64,000 nt of DNA from an uncultured Opitutia bacterium (GTDB taxonomy: Bacteria; Verrucomicrobiota; Verrucomicrobiia; Opitutales; UBA953), in NCBI GenBank assembly GCA_903840355.1, contig CAIMFJ010000007.1:124001-188000 (forward strand), in the 5' to 3' direction. The stretch's first letter is position 1; each line of letters opens with the position of its first letter. The notes below the pieces were generated by a model. It searched no databases, was not told the DNA's origin, and saw nothing but the letters and a program-made list of their open reading frames with translations. Both the position numbers and the translations under genes were made by a program. Of the stretch, positions 17,747 to 26,829 are shown piece after piece.

Positions 17747-19801
17747 TTATAGCCGCCTGTGGGTGTAATTCACCAATTCGTAGCAATCTGGGCTCATTTC
17801 CTCCAAAAATCGACAGGGGTCGAGCGGTCGGTAGCCTTCGCCCGAAGCTGCAAAACTGGGTGAAAAGAGGAATAGGTGGTTCTTGGCCCGGGTGCAGGCG
17901 ACGTAAAAGAGTCGGCGCTCTTCCTCGACATCACCTTCTTCGATGGCTCGGGTGAGGGGGAGTAGCCCATCGGCCACACCTAGTAAAAAGACGACCGGGA
18001 ATTCCAAGCCCTTGGACTGGTGGATGGTCGTGAGGCGCAGCATGTCCTCCTCAGGTTCAGCTTTTTTATCCGAAGACTCACCGTTGAGCAGGGCGACTTG
18101 GGCGACGAGTTCGCCGATGTCATTAAACTTAGCGGCAAAGCCAATCAGCCCCGTCAGGTCTTGCTCACGATCCCGCCAATCGGGGAAAAGCGTTTTAAGA
18201 TGCGAGCCGTACCAACCCTCTACGCAGACGCGCACGGTTTCGGCGGGCGTGCGGGCGACCTTGGTGTCGTTCGAGGCTGGGCTCGGCGTGAATAAATCCT
18301 CCGCCGGCGCAGGGGCGGGCGGCTTTTTCATCTGCGCCGCTTCCATGCCATCGAGCATATCTTCGAGCGTGATGGTTAAATCATTAAAATCGTCTTTGGC
18401 CGTCTCGGGTACTTTCTTGAGCACAGACGGATGGCGTAGGGCGCGCACCATGTCGATGGATTGGGCCGCTACAATCTCTTGGGCGGCCGCGGTGATGCGA
18501 TTGGCCGCCACGGGGCCGACTTTCGGTAAGAGGCACAAGAGGCGGGATAGCGCCACTTGATCCAACGGATTATGCACAAAGCGCAGGTGTGCGAGGATGT
18601 CTTTGACGTGGATGAGGTCGAAGAATTTATGCCCACTGGTGATGACGAACGGAATGCCTAACGCATTTAGTTCCATTTGTAATTCGAGCGATTGGTAGTG
18701 AGCTCGATACAAAATATGCATGTCCGATAACGGCACGCCTTCGTGGTGCAGTTGGAGGATTTTGCGACCGACTAATTTTGCTTGTTGGGAAGTATCAGCG
18801 ACCTTGAAGACCTTGGGTAACTCACCGCTGGAACGCACCGCTTTCAGGTGCCGGTTAAAGCCCTCGACCCGTGGGCGGTGACGCAAGATTTCATTAGCAA
18901 AATCAAGGATTTCAGGCGTCGAGCGGTAATTCGTATCGATGTGGTGGAATTGCGTATCGGGGTGACGTTGGGGGAACGTGACAATATTCTCCCAGTCGGC
19001 CCCGCGCCACGTGTAGATGCATTGTGCATCGTCGCCCACGGCCATGATTTGATGCTCGCTGGCGAGCAGGTCGATGATGCGACTTTGCAAACGATTCGTA
19101 TCCTGAAACTCATCGACTAAAATGTGACGGAAACGTTGGCGGAAATGATTTAACGCCGTTGGGTCTTTTTCTAAAATCGTTAACCACAGCACCAGCAAGT
19201 CATCGAAGTCGCACAGGTTGCGTTCTAATTTTGCTTTCTCGTAGTGCTCGCAAAACTTCAGTAATTTTTCGGGGCCGCCTTTCATCCAATCCAGCCGCTC
19301 CGCTAAAACTTCGGGCAGGGGGCGCAGGGTGTTGCGGGCATGGGAGTAGGCGTCGAGGATGACCGGGGCTTTGGGGTTGGTTTTATCTTTAATAAAAACC
19401 GGCTCGAGGTCCTTGAGGACTTCCGAGAAAAGTTGTTCCGACTCCTTTTGATCGATGATGGTGAAGTCGGGGTTGCGACTGGCGACCGTCGCGTAACGGC
19501 GCAGGATGCGTTGACCGATGGAGTGAAAGGTCCCGCCCCAGAATTGACCGCGGGGGATGCCGGTGAGGTCTTCGACCCGCTCGAGCATTTCCTTGGCGGA
19601 TTTATTGGTGAAAGTGAGCAGGAGGATGTCCCAGGGGCGGGCGCCTTGGTGGAGGAGCCAAGCGACGCGGTAAGTGAGGGTGCGCGTTTTACCTGAACCA
19701 GCTCCGGCGAGCACGAGGGCTGGGCCAGGCGGTGAGGTGACCGCAGCGAACTGCTCGTCGTTTAATTCCGCCCGAAAATCGATAGGTGGCAGGCCGTCCA
19801 C
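17747..19801 (-). CDS. UvrD/PcrA/Rep-family ATP-dependent DNA helicase
   Basis: A 684-aa superfamily 1A 3'-5' helicase. Walker A Ala-Gly-Ala-Gly-Ser-Gly-Lys-Thr is at residues 32-39, followed by motif Ia (Thr-Phe-Thr-Asn-Lys-Ser-Ala), Walker B Val-Asp-Glu-Phe-Gln-Asp-Thr-Asn, Gly-Asp-Asp-Ala-Gln-Cys-Ile-Tyr and a C-terminal Val-Ala-x-Thr-Arg-Ala-Lys segment. Such enzymes act in nucleotide excision or mismatch repair and replication restart. It is slightly shorter than E. coli UvrD (720 aa) and lacks the long C-terminal tail. It is the last gene of the yej-exosortase-glgA-lipA run, six bases after lipA. Which of UvrD, PcrA or Rep it represents is not resolved. Confidence 0.93.
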   Translation of the reverse strand: MDGLPPIDFRAELNDEQFAAVTSPPGPALVLAGAGSGKTRTLTYRVAWLLHQGARPWDILLLTFTNKSAKEMLERVEDLTGIPRGQFWGGTFHSIGQRILRRYATVASRNPDFTIIDQKESEQLFSEVLKDLEPVFIKDKTNPKAPVILDAYSHARNTLRPLPEVLAERLDWMKGGPEKLLKFCEHYEKAKLERNLCDFDDLLVLWLTILEKDPTALNHFRQRFRHILVDEFQDTNRLQSRIIDLLASEHQIMAVGDDAQCIYTWRGADWENIVTFPQRHPDTQFHHIDTNYRSTPEILDFANEILRHRPRVEGFNRHLKAVRSSGELPKVFKVADTSQQAKLVGRKILQLHHEGVPLSDMHILYRAHYQSLELQMELNALGIPFVITSGHKFFDLIHVKDILAHLRFVHNPLDQVALSRLLCLLPKVGPVAANRITAAAQEIVAAQSIDMVRALRHPSVLKKVPETAKDDFNDLTITLEDMLDGMEAAQMKKPPAPAPAEDLFTPSPASNDTKVARTPAETVRVCVEGWYGSHLKTLFPDWRDREQDLTGLIGFAAKFNDIGELVAQVALLNGESSDKKAEPEEDMLRLTTIHQSKGLEFPVVFLLGVADGLLPLTRAIEEGDVEEERRLFYVACTRAKNHLFLFSPSFAASGEGYRPLDPCRFLEEMSPDCYELVNYTHRRL

Positions 19802-19807
19802 GGTGGC

Positions 19808-20695
19808 TTACGACAGGCTCTTAGGCCGGCGGCCGAGGAGGTCGAATTTCACGGCTTGCTCATCGGCTCGGTAGGATGAGCGAACCAGCGGACCCGACTC
19901 GACGTGCTTCACGCCGGCTTCCAGGGCGAAGGCCTTCCAGCGGGCAAATTCATCGGGGTGCACCCAGCGATCAATCGGCGTGTGTTCTTTGCTAGGGGCG
20001 AGGTATTGGCCGATGGTCAAGATGTCGACTTGAGCCGCCGCGATGTCTTTGAGCAATTGGGCGACTTCGTCTTGTTGTTCGCCGATGCCGAGCATGATGC
20101 CCGTCTTCGTAATAAAACCACGCGACTTAGCATGTTTAAGCACCCAGAAGGAGCGGTCGTAGCGTGCGGTCTTGCGCACGGGGCGTTGCAAGCGTTCGAC
20201 GGTTTCTAAATTGTGGTTGAGGATGTCAGGGTAGGCATCCAGCAAGGTGTCGAGGTGCTCTTGTTCGCCCCGGAAGTCGGCGGGCAGCACTTCAATGGTG
20301 GTCGTGGGGTTGCGATGGCGGGTGGCTCGAATGGTCGCGGCCCAAACCGCAGCCCCGCCGTCTTTTAAGTCATCGCGGGCCACCGAAGTGATCACCACGT
20401 GACGTAGACGCATCTTTGAAATCGAATCGGCCACGCGGGCGGGTTCGCCTAAGTCCAGCTCGCTGGGGCGTCCGGATTGGACGGCGCAAAAGGTGCAGGA
20501 CCGGGTGCAGACATTCCCTAAAATCATCACCGTCGCATTACCTTGCGACCAGCACTCTCCCATATTGGGGCATTGGGCTGATTGGCAAACGGTGTGCAGC
20601 CGATGCTCGTCCACGTTTTTCTTGGTTTCGAGAAAATCGGGACCGGTCGGTAACTTGGCACGGAGCCAGTCAGGTTTGCGTGCAGACTCAATCAT
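19808..20695 (-). CDS. lipA: Lipoyl synthase
   Basis: A 295-aa radical-SAM enzyme inserting the two sulfur atoms of lipoate into octanoyl proteins. Both iron-sulfur clusters are readable: the auxiliary cluster Cys37-x4-Cys42-x5-Cys48 and the radical-SAM Cys63-x3-Cys67-x2-Cys70. The C-terminal Arg-Ser-Ser-Tyr-Arg-Ala-Asp carries the serine that ligates the auxiliary cluster. Length is normal. No lipB lies next to it. It is 73 bases after glgA and six before the helicase. Confidence 0.97.
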   Translation of the reverse strand: MIESARKPDWLRAKLPTGPDFLETKKNVDEHRLHTVCQSAQCPNMGECWSQGNATVMILGNVCTRSCTFCAVQSGRPSELDLGEPARVADSISKMRLRHVVITSVARDDLKDGGAAVWAATIRATRHRNPTTTIEVLPADFRGEQEHLDTLLDAYPDILNHNLETVERLQRPVRKTARYDRSFWVLKHAKSRGFITKTGIMLGIGEQQDEVAQLLKDIAAAQVDILTIGQYLAPSKEHTPIDRWVHPDEFARWKAFALEAGVKHVESGPLVRSSYRADEQAVKFDLLGRRPKSLS

Positions 20696-20768
20696 CGGTA
20701 GCGGTATACCATTACGCTCTTTACCGATTTTTCAACCTAACAAAGGAAAGAGTGAAAAACTAAAGCCT

Positions 20769-22229
20769 TTACCGTGTGGCCGAGCTGGTGGGTTGCCGTT
20801 GTTTTTTGACTAATTCGTAGCAGACCACATGTCGCTGGGCCGCTTGGACCCAATCGAACTGGGCCGCCATACCGCGCTTCTGGACAGCTTGGTACTCGGC
20901 ACTTTGCTGGTAGAGTTGTACCGCCCGCTCCAAGGCCCAAGAAATTCCGCCGACGTCGGCATCTTTAAAGACAATCCCCGTGCCTTGATTTTTTTGCCAA
21001 GGACTGACCGTGTCAGCCAAGCCCCCCGTGGCCCGCACGATGGGGACGGTGCCATAAGCCATGGAGTAAAGTTGATTGAGGCCGCAGGGTTCAAAGCGAC
21101 TCGGCATTAAGAAGAAGTCGGCGCCAGCTTCAATTTGGTGCGAGAGCTCATGGTTGTAGCCAATCTGCACTGCGCAATCGTTGGGGAAATCGTGGGCTAA
21201 CTTCCGAAACTCTTGTTCTAAGATCGGGTCGCCACTGCCGAGTAAAACGAATTGAATTTTTCTCTGACGAAGCAACGCGGGTAGTGCTTGGGCTGCTAAA
21301 TCAAGGCCTTTTTGTTCCCAGAGGCGCGAAATCACGCCCACGAGCGGACCCTTGGCTTTCGGATCAAGTTTCATCTTTGCTTGCAGGGCACTCTTACAGG
21401 CCGCTTTGCCTTGTAGTTTAGTCTTAGAGAATTTTTCCGCGATGAGGGGATCGGTTTGCGGATTCCATTCTTCGGTGTCTACGCCGTTGAGAATACCTTC
21501 TAAGTCTTGTTGGCGGAGGCGCACGACATCATCGAGCCCGAAGCCAAACTCGGGCGTGAGGATTTCTTGGGCGTAAGTTGGGCTGACGGTGATGATGCGG
21601 TCGGCAAAGAGGATGCCGCCTTTGAGGAAGTTCACCGCCCCGAGGCATTCCAAGGCTTGCGCATTCCAAAGATTTTCCGGCAAGCCTAAGTAACTGAGCA
21701 AACGTTGGGGCTGTAGGCCTTGGTGTTGCAGGTTGTGAATGGTCAGGACCGTTGGACATTGCCCCAGCGGGGAGTTTTTTAGTGTCGTCTTGAGCAGCAC
21801 GGGCACCAACCCCACCGTCCAGTCGTGGCAATGAATCACGTCGGGAATCCAGCCGGTAGCGAGGCAAGCATCGAGCGTCGCCCGGGCAAAAAAAGCCGCC
21901 CGTTCTCCCGCATCTTCACGGGGTGGGTAGACTTCGCGGGCACCATAAAAGTATTCGTGTTCGATGAACCAGATCTTGGCCTTGGGACCTAGTTCGTGTT
22001 GACGCACGCGGCATGCGGCGGCGCGGGGGTCGCCATGCACCCCGACTTGCAGGCTCGGAATGGCTATCTCCATCTTGTCGCGCCCTGGAATCCCGCCGTA
22101 GAGCGGAGTCCCCACCCGAATTTCGTGTCCCAGTAAAGCCAGGTTTTTAACCAGAGCTGCTGCCGCATCGCCTAACCCGCCCGCTTTGGACCAGGGTGCA
22201 ATTTCCGGAGTGAGGTGAAGGATTCTCAT
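20769..22229 (-). CDS. glgA: Glycogen synthase (ADP-glucose type)
   Basis: A 486-aa GT5 glycosyltransferase extending alpha-1,4-glucan from ADP-glucose. The N-terminal Lys-Ala-Gly-Gly-Leu-Gly-Asp at residues 15-21 is the sugar-nucleotide loop. The C-terminal Pro-Ser-Arg-Phe-Glu-Pro-Cys-Gly-Leu-Asn-Gln and Thr-Gly-Gly-Leu-Ala-Asp motifs are intact. The start overlaps the exosortase stop by four bases (ATGA), implying coupled translation. Glycogen phosphorylase is encoded about 9.6 kb away on the other strand; no branching enzyme or ADP-glucose pyrophosphorylase is in the window. Confidence 0.96.
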   Translation of the reverse strand: MRILHLTPEIAPWSKAGGLGDAAAALVKNLALLGHEIRVGTPLYGGIPGRDKMEIAIPSLQVGVHGDPRAAACRVRQHELGPKAKIWFIEHEYFYGAREVYPPREDAGERAAFFARATLDACLATGWIPDVIHCHDWTVGLVPVLLKTTLKNSPLGQCPTVLTIHNLQHQGLQPQRLLSYLGLPENLWNAQALECLGAVNFLKGGILFADRIITVSPTYAQEILTPEFGFGLDDVVRLRQQDLEGILNGVDTEEWNPQTDPLIAEKFSKTKLQGKAACKSALQAKMKLDPKAKGPLVGVISRLWEQKGLDLAAQALPALLRQRKIQFVLLGSGDPILEQEFRKLAHDFPNDCAVQIGYNHELSHQIEAGADFFLMPSRFEPCGLNQLYSMAYGTVPIVRATGGLADTVSPWQKNQGTGIVFKDADVGGISWALERAVQLYQQSAEYQAVQKRGMAAQFDWVQAAQRHVVCYELVKKQRQPTSSATR

Positions 22230-23254
22230 GCAACAGGTTCGGAGGAGGATTTACCAAGCCGGTTCAGTAAGGGCACGCAAGCCACCAATAAAACAACGGC
22301 TAAAAACATCGCAACATTTCCGGCGAAATCATGCACCGAACCTAAGAAAGAGAAGCCCGGTTGGTGCATTTCGACACCGTTAAAGTCTTTTTCTAAGGCT
22401 CGCGAGCCGTGTTGCATCGCGTAGTAAGCCAGGAAGGTGTTGCGTCCAATATTAAGCAACAACGCGGTGACAGCGGCGAAAACAATGAGCCCCGTGCGAC
22501 GTACGTAGCGCCCGAAGGTGCTGCCTTCGAGGAAGACCGCACCGAGGAAGGCTCCGGCGAAGATGCAGGCGGACAGGGAACGAATGCCCGAGCAAGCGTC
22601 GGCAACGCCGACCGCGTCGCCGTTCGGAAAGACGATGGTGTTGCCGCGCAAGTGGACGTTTTGTTCGCTCACGCGCAAAATACCGGTGACGATTTCAGTC
22701 ACGTTCGTGAGGAGTTCCACTTTGATGCGGTTATCAACCAAGTAGAGGAACGGGCCGGAGATTAACCAGACGCCTGCGGGGAAAATCATGAGGTGAACGG
22801 CTTGCCAGCGAGCAGCGGAGCTGGGAGCGAGGTCTGCAGGGCCTTTGACGGATAAGAAGGTGAAGGCCAAGGCACTGCCGAATAAACCAAAAGCGATGAA
22901 GAGAGTAGGGCTGGCGCCGGTGCCGTAAATGGCGCGTCCAGCGACGCCTAGACTGAAAATGAATAACGCCAGTAGTCCTAGGATTTCTACGGTCCTCAAT
23001 AGCCATGAAGGCGTCGGTACCCCTAGATTAGTCGGTGCCGTGGTGAGCAACGGGCGCAGTGTTTCCCAGCGATCCCAAAAAACGTAAGCACAGAAAAAGG
23101 GCACTAAGTAACCGAAGGTGTAATCTTCTTTGGTGCTCCAAATGGCCCATTGATCCCACGTCGTCAGTAGGGCCATACCCAATAATAACCCGCCGTACCC
23201 GAGCGTCACCTGGTCGAGTCGCGTCGGCTTAGAGTTCTCAACCGTTGCGTCCAT
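22226..23254 (-). CDS. Exosortase (EpsH family transpeptidase)
   Basis: A 342-aa polytopic membrane protein. The exosortase catalytic triad is readable: Cys221 in Asp-Ala-Cys-Ser-Gly-Ile-Arg, Arg271 in Asn-Ile-Gly-Arg-Asn, and His308 in Val-His-Asp-Phe-Ala-Gly. Known members cleave PEP-CTERM-like C-terminal sorting tails and pass the proteins on to the surface. No protein in the window has a PEP-CTERM tail, so its substrates lie elsewhere. Unusually, it sits between a peptide ABC transporter (two-base gap) and glgA (four-base overlap), not beside exopolysaccharide genes. Confidence 0.9.
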   Translation of the reverse strand: MDATVENSKPTRLDQVTLGYGGLLLGMALLTTWDQWAIWSTKEDYTFGYLVPFFCAYVFWDRWETLRPLLTTAPTNLGVPTPSWLLRTVEILGLLALFIFSLGVAGRAIYGTGASPTLFIAFGLFGSALAFTFLSVKGPADLAPSSAARWQAVHLMIFPAGVWLISGPFLYLVDNRIKVELLTNVTEIVTGILRVSEQNVHLRGNTIVFPNGDAVGVADACSGIRSLSACIFAGAFLGAVFLEGSTFGRYVRRTGLIVFAAVTALLLNIGRNTFLAYYAMQHGSRALEKDFNGVEMHQPGFSFLGSVHDFAGNVAMFLAVVLLVACVPLLNRLGKSSSEPVA

Positions 23255-23256
23255 CC

Positions 23257-24057
23257 CTAGAACTTGGGCACAGCGGCCAAGAGGGTTTGGGTGTAGGGGT
23301 GCGTGGGGTGGTGTAAGATTTGGTCAGGCGTACCGCGTTCAACAATTTGGCCTTTGGACATGACCAGAATGTAGTCGCTGACGTGTTCGACCACTGCGAG
23401 GTCATGGCCGATGAAGAGGTAGGTTAAGCCCAGTTGAGCTTGGAGATCTTGTAGCAAGTTAATCACTTCGGCTTGCACGGAAACGTCTAAGGCCGATACG
23501 GGCTCATCGCAGATAATTAATTCGGGCTCGACCGCTAAGGCCCGGGCGATACCGATGCGTTGGCGTTGTCCGCCCGAGAGTTCGTGGGGGTGGCGACGCA
23601 GGTAGTTCTCAGGTTTTAATTCCACACTTTGCAGGAGCTGAGCGCAACGGGCTTCGCGGTCAGCGGCACTTAGGTGGGGAAAGTGGATTTCCAGTGGCTC
23701 CGACAGGATGCCTAAAATATCGGAACGAGGGTTCAGCGAATTATAGGGATCTTGGAAAATCATTTGGATTTTCTTACGATAAGGTTTGAACGCCGATGTC
23801 GATAGCGGTGCGAGGTTCACGCCCTCATAAAAGATTTCTCCTGTAGTGACAGGAGCTAGACGCACAATCGCTTTACCAGTGGTGCTTTTGCCCGACCCCG
23901 ATTCACCGACTAAACTCACGGTTTTGCCGCGAGGGATGCTGAAGGAAATATTCGCCACCGCTTTCTTCGGTTCTGGCTTTTGGAAGAACCACTTAGCTCG
24001 TCCGGGGTAATGCACGGATAAGTCGCGAACTTCTAAGAGAGGCGCTGCAGAACTCAT
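23257..24057 (-). CDS. Peptide ABC transporter ATP-binding protein, OppF-like (second Yej ATPase)
   Basis: A 266-aa ATPase with Walker A Gly-Glu-Ser-Gly-Ser-Gly-Lys-Ser-Thr (about residues 50-58), the signature Leu-Ser-Gly-Gly-Gln-Arg-Gln-Arg and Walker B Leu-Ile-Ile-Cys-Asp-Glu-Pro. The C-terminal His-Pro-Thr-His-Pro-Tyr-Thr is typical of OppD/OppF proteins. With the ATPase upstream it would power YejB/YejE. In E. coli YejF both ATPases are fused in one chain; here they are separate genes overlapping by four bases. It is two bases before the exosortase. Confidence 0.93.
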   Translation of the reverse strand: MSSAAPLLEVRDLSVHYPGRAKWFFQKPEPKKAVANISFSIPRGKTVSLVGESGSGKSTTGKAIVRLAPVTTGEIFYEGVNLAPLSTSAFKPYRKKIQMIFQDPYNSLNPRSDILGILSEPLEIHFPHLSAADREARCAQLLQSVELKPENYLRRHPHELSGGQRQRIGIARALAVEPELIICDEPVSALDVSVQAEVINLLQDLQAQLGLTYLFIGHDLAVVEHVSDYILVMSKGQIVERGTPDQILHHPTHPYTQTLLAAVPKF

Positions 24058-24896
24058 GAGGCTTTCAATTCGTCTTTAAGGGTCGTGAGGCGACGGCGCC
24101 GTTGGCCCAGTCGCGGGATACACGCAATTAAGCCCTTCGTATAAGGGTGTTGCGGTTGGTTCATCACCTGTTCGGCTGGCCCTTGTTCTACGATGTGGCC
24201 GGAACGCATCACTTGGACTAAGTCGGCGAAATGGGCCACGATGCCGAAATTGTGGGTGATGAGGATGATGCTCATGCCGCGTTCCACTCGTAAGCGGGAC
24301 AGGAGATCCATAATTTCTTTTTGAATCGTCACGTCGAGGGCCGTGGTGGGTTCATCCGCGACTAAAATCTTGGGGTTGCACGCTAAAGCCATCGCAATCA
24401 TGACGCGTTGCTGCATGCCGCCCGAAAGTTCGTGCGGGTATTGTTGGGCCACGCGGGCGGGCTCTTTAATGTGAACCGCTTCGAGCGAGTGGATGACTTC
24501 GGCGGATACATCCGTCACTTCGGGACGGTGGAGTCTAATGGCTTCGCCAATTTGGTAGGCGATGGAGTAGACGGGGTTGAGCGAGGTGCCAGGATCTTGG
24601 AAGATGTAGGCAATCTCCCGCCCCCGCACCTGAGTTAGTTCAGCTTCACTCAACTTTAGGAGATCGCGACCGTTTAAAAGTACTTCGCCTTGAATCACGC
24701 AATTAGGCTCTGGGGGGAGCAGTCGGGTCAGCGCCATCGCCGAAACCGATTTGCCAGACCCTGATTCACCGACGACTGCCAGAACCTGCCCAGCTTTTAA
24801 TTCGAAGTTAACGTCCTGCGAGGCCACGGTAACGCGGTCGCCCGTGCGAAAGGTGACCCCGAGACCTCGAACTTTGAGCAGCGGTTCTGCGGACAT
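24054..24896 (-). CDS. Peptide ABC transporter ATP-binding protein, OppD-like (first Yej ATPase)
   Basis: A 280-aa ATPase from the ATG at 24896 (Met-Ser-Ala-Glu-Pro-Leu-Leu); the open frame extends 46 codons upstream into the yejA end, without family resemblance. Walker A Gly-Glu-Ser-Gly-Ser-Gly-Lys-Ser, signature Leu-Ser-Gly-Gly-Met-Gln-Gln-Arg, Walker B Ile-Leu-Val-Ala-Asp-Glu-Pro and the C-terminal His-Pro-Tyr-Thr-Lys-Gly-Leu tail are all present. The Met-Gln-Gln form of the signature is typical of OppD/DppD. It follows yejA by 46 bases. Confidence 0.93.
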   Translation of the reverse strand: MSAEPLLKVRGLGVTFRTGDRVTVASQDVNFELKAGQVLAVVGESGSGKSVSAMALTRLLPPEPNCVIQGEVLLNGRDLLKLSEAELTQVRGREIAYIFQDPGTSLNPVYSIAYQIGEAIRLHRPEVTDVSAEVIHSLEAVHIKEPARVAQQYPHELSGGMQQRVMIAMALACNPKILVADEPTTALDVTIQKEIMDLLSRLRVERGMSIILITHNFGIVAHFADLVQVMRSGHIVEQGPAEQVMNQPQHPYTKGLIACIPRLGQRRRRLTTLKDELKAS

Positions 24897-24942
24897 GGTT
24901 GACGGCAAGATAGGTGTAAGGAGCGAGGGAGGAAAGGAAGAA

Positions 24943-26829
24943 TCACTCGGAGCGCCAAGTGTCCTGGATGATAGCCCTTGGGGGACCTTTGACCTTGCCA
25001 CTGCGGAAGTCGGCCAAGGATTTTTCGCGTTCACTCGGATTTAGCCAAAAAAGCCCATAAGCCGTAGGTTCGTCCGCCGACCGCACATCAAACCAAGCTG
25101 GGAATTTTACCCAATTCCAGTAGCCCATGCGGTAGCCTGGGACGCGCCATCCTGGAATGAAGTCGGCTTCTTCATGGATGAGGTGCTGGATGCGGTAGGA
25201 GAGTTGGATGAGTTGTTCTTCTTCGGTGCCTTCTCGGAACTCATCAATGAGTTTGGAAAGCTCAGGGTTATCAATGCCGGTGATATTATTAGTCTGCCGC
25301 TTGGTCACCTGGCGACCATCGGGTAAAGTTTCGACGGCATTGTCGCGGTGGTGCGATTCCCAGAAAGCGGGGAAGCGGCTGGAGACCGACCAAGCCCAGA
25401 AACAAATGTCATGATTTTTCTCCATTACTTTGCGGTACATCGTGGTGTGCTCGAGTGTTTCGGGCACGTATTCAAGTCCGCACCGTCGAGCTGATTCAAT
25501 GAGCGTGGCCAGCATCTTGCGTCGATCGCTGGTGTCAAAAGTGAGTCGGAACGACAGGCGTTGGCCTTGTGCATTGACGAGAATACCGTCGCTACCGGCT
25601 TGGGTGAAACCAGCTTTGGCAAAGTATTGGCGGGCGAGTTCGGGAGAGTAGACGCGTGCCCGTATTGAGCGATCGGTGTAGCGTCCTAAGCCTTCGCTGA
25701 ATTGATTGAGCCGTTCGTAGTCGCCGCGGTAGAAACCATCAATCACGCGTTGAAAGTCGGTGGCGTGCTGTAAGCCGAGTCGCACATTGCGATCCGAGAG
25801 CAAAGGTTTTTGGGTGTTAATGTAGAGTCCGTAAGGTGGGCGGGGGACGTCGTTGAAGAATTGGGTCTTAGTGAGGTAGCCCAACTGGTAAGCGGGTTTG
25901 TCATTCGCTCCATACCAATAGCGGGGTAGCCCCATGAGCATGAAGTCGAGGTCGCCGTTCATCAGCGATTCGTAGGCACTGTCGTATTCGCGGATGACGG
26001 TGTATTGAATGGCGTCGGGGTTATAGCGGTAACGGTAGAAGCGACGTTCATCGCCCCACCAATGTGCTACCCGACGCAGGGTGACGCTTTTATTGCGCTC
26101 AAAATCGCCGCTACGAATTTCGTAAGCCCCCGTGGTGGGCGAGAAGCGGTCATTGTAAAGCTGTTCAAAGTTAGGTCCGAATTCCTTATAGAATTGTCGC
26201 GGTATGGGGCGGAGGTCGCCGAGCCAGCTGATTTGCTCGGGGCGCTTATGTGGGGCGTGCACGGCGAGGGTGTGGTCATCGTATTTTGTAATCCCCGCAA
26301 ATTCCTTGCTGTAGAAATCGCTGTACCAAGGTGCATTGCACAATGGCGAGCGGTGGAAGTAGAAGGTGTAAAAGAAATCGTCCGTCGTGACTAATTGCCC
26401 ATCCGTGAAGCGGGCGTTGGGATCGAGTTGGAAGTAGGCGGTGAGGCCGTCCGCCGACATCGCCCAACGGAGGGCGAGGGCGGGAATGGGGTGGTCGGTG
26501 TTGGGGTGGGCCGCGAGGAGTCCAAAGTCGTTGTTGTCGTAGAATTCACCACGCAACCCGTTGTTAGAATTAGGCCCCACCCGTCGTAAGGTCGGTGGCG
26601 TGCTGGGGATGAATTGGTGTAAAACGCCCCCGCGCACGGCTTGGGGGTCAGCGAATTCGGCTTCCTGGGAGCCGTCCTGCCATTGGAGGTTGGTTGGCAG
26701 GTCTTGCGGTTTGGCGAAGTGGAAGAACTTAGGGTATTGCTGATAAAACGCTTCGGCCCGAGGGTCTTGAAACACTTCGGCGGCGGGCAGTAAGCTCCAG
26801 CAAAATAGGCTGATTAAAAGAAGTCTCAT
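24943..26829 (-). CDS. yejA: Peptide-binding protein, YejA/OppA family (SBP_bac_5)
   Basis: A 628-aa periplasmic binding protein with a signal peptide ending near Leu-Leu-Pro-Ala-Ala-Glu. The cluster-C solute-binding pattern is clear: an Ala-Asp-Gly-Leu-Thr-Ala-Tyr-Phe strand with Asp-Gly-x-x-Val-Thr-x-Asp-Asp-Phe, and the later Tyr-Glu-Ser-Leu-Met-Asn-Gly-Asp-Leu-Asp-Phe. Aromatic-rich C-terminal parts fit YejA, which binds oligopeptides and microcin C in E. coli. It overlaps yejE upstream by four bases. The ligand is unknown; peptides from the cell wall or outside are both plausible. Confidence 0.88.
   Translation of the reverse strand: MRLLLISLFCWSLLPAAEVFQDPRAEAFYQQYPKFFHFAKPQDLPTNLQWQDGSQEAEFADPQAVRGGVLHQFIPSTPPTLRRVGPNSNNGLRGEFYDNNDFGLLAAHPNTDHPIPALALRWAMSADGLTAYFQLDPNARFTDGQLVTTDDFFYTFYFHRSPLCNAPWYSDFYSKEFAGITKYDDHTLAVHAPHKRPEQISWLGDLRPIPRQFYKEFGPNFEQLYNDRFSPTTGAYEIRSGDFERNKSVTLRRVAHWWGDERRFYRYRYNPDAIQYTVIREYDSAYESLMNGDLDFMLMGLPRYWYGANDKPAYQLGYLTKTQFFNDVPRPPYGLYINTQKPLLSDRNVRLGLQHATDFQRVIDGFYRGDYERLNQFSEGLGRYTDRSIRARVYSPELARQYFAKAGFTQAGSDGILVNAQGQRLSFRLTFDTSDRRKMLATLIESARRCGLEYVPETLEHTTMYRKVMEKNHDICFWAWSVSSRFPAFWESHHRDNAVETLPDGRQVTKRQTNNITGIDNPELSKLIDEFREGTEEEQLIQLSYRIQHLIHEEADFIPGWRVPGYRMGYWNWVKFPAWFDVRSADEPTAYGLFWLNPSEREKSLADFRSGKVKGPPRAIIQDTWRSE

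Noticed and set aside
17943-18560. A 205-codon plus-strand frame inside the helicase gene
   Set aside because: Ser/Ala/Arg-rich shadow with no motif; helicase motifs on the minus strand are complete.
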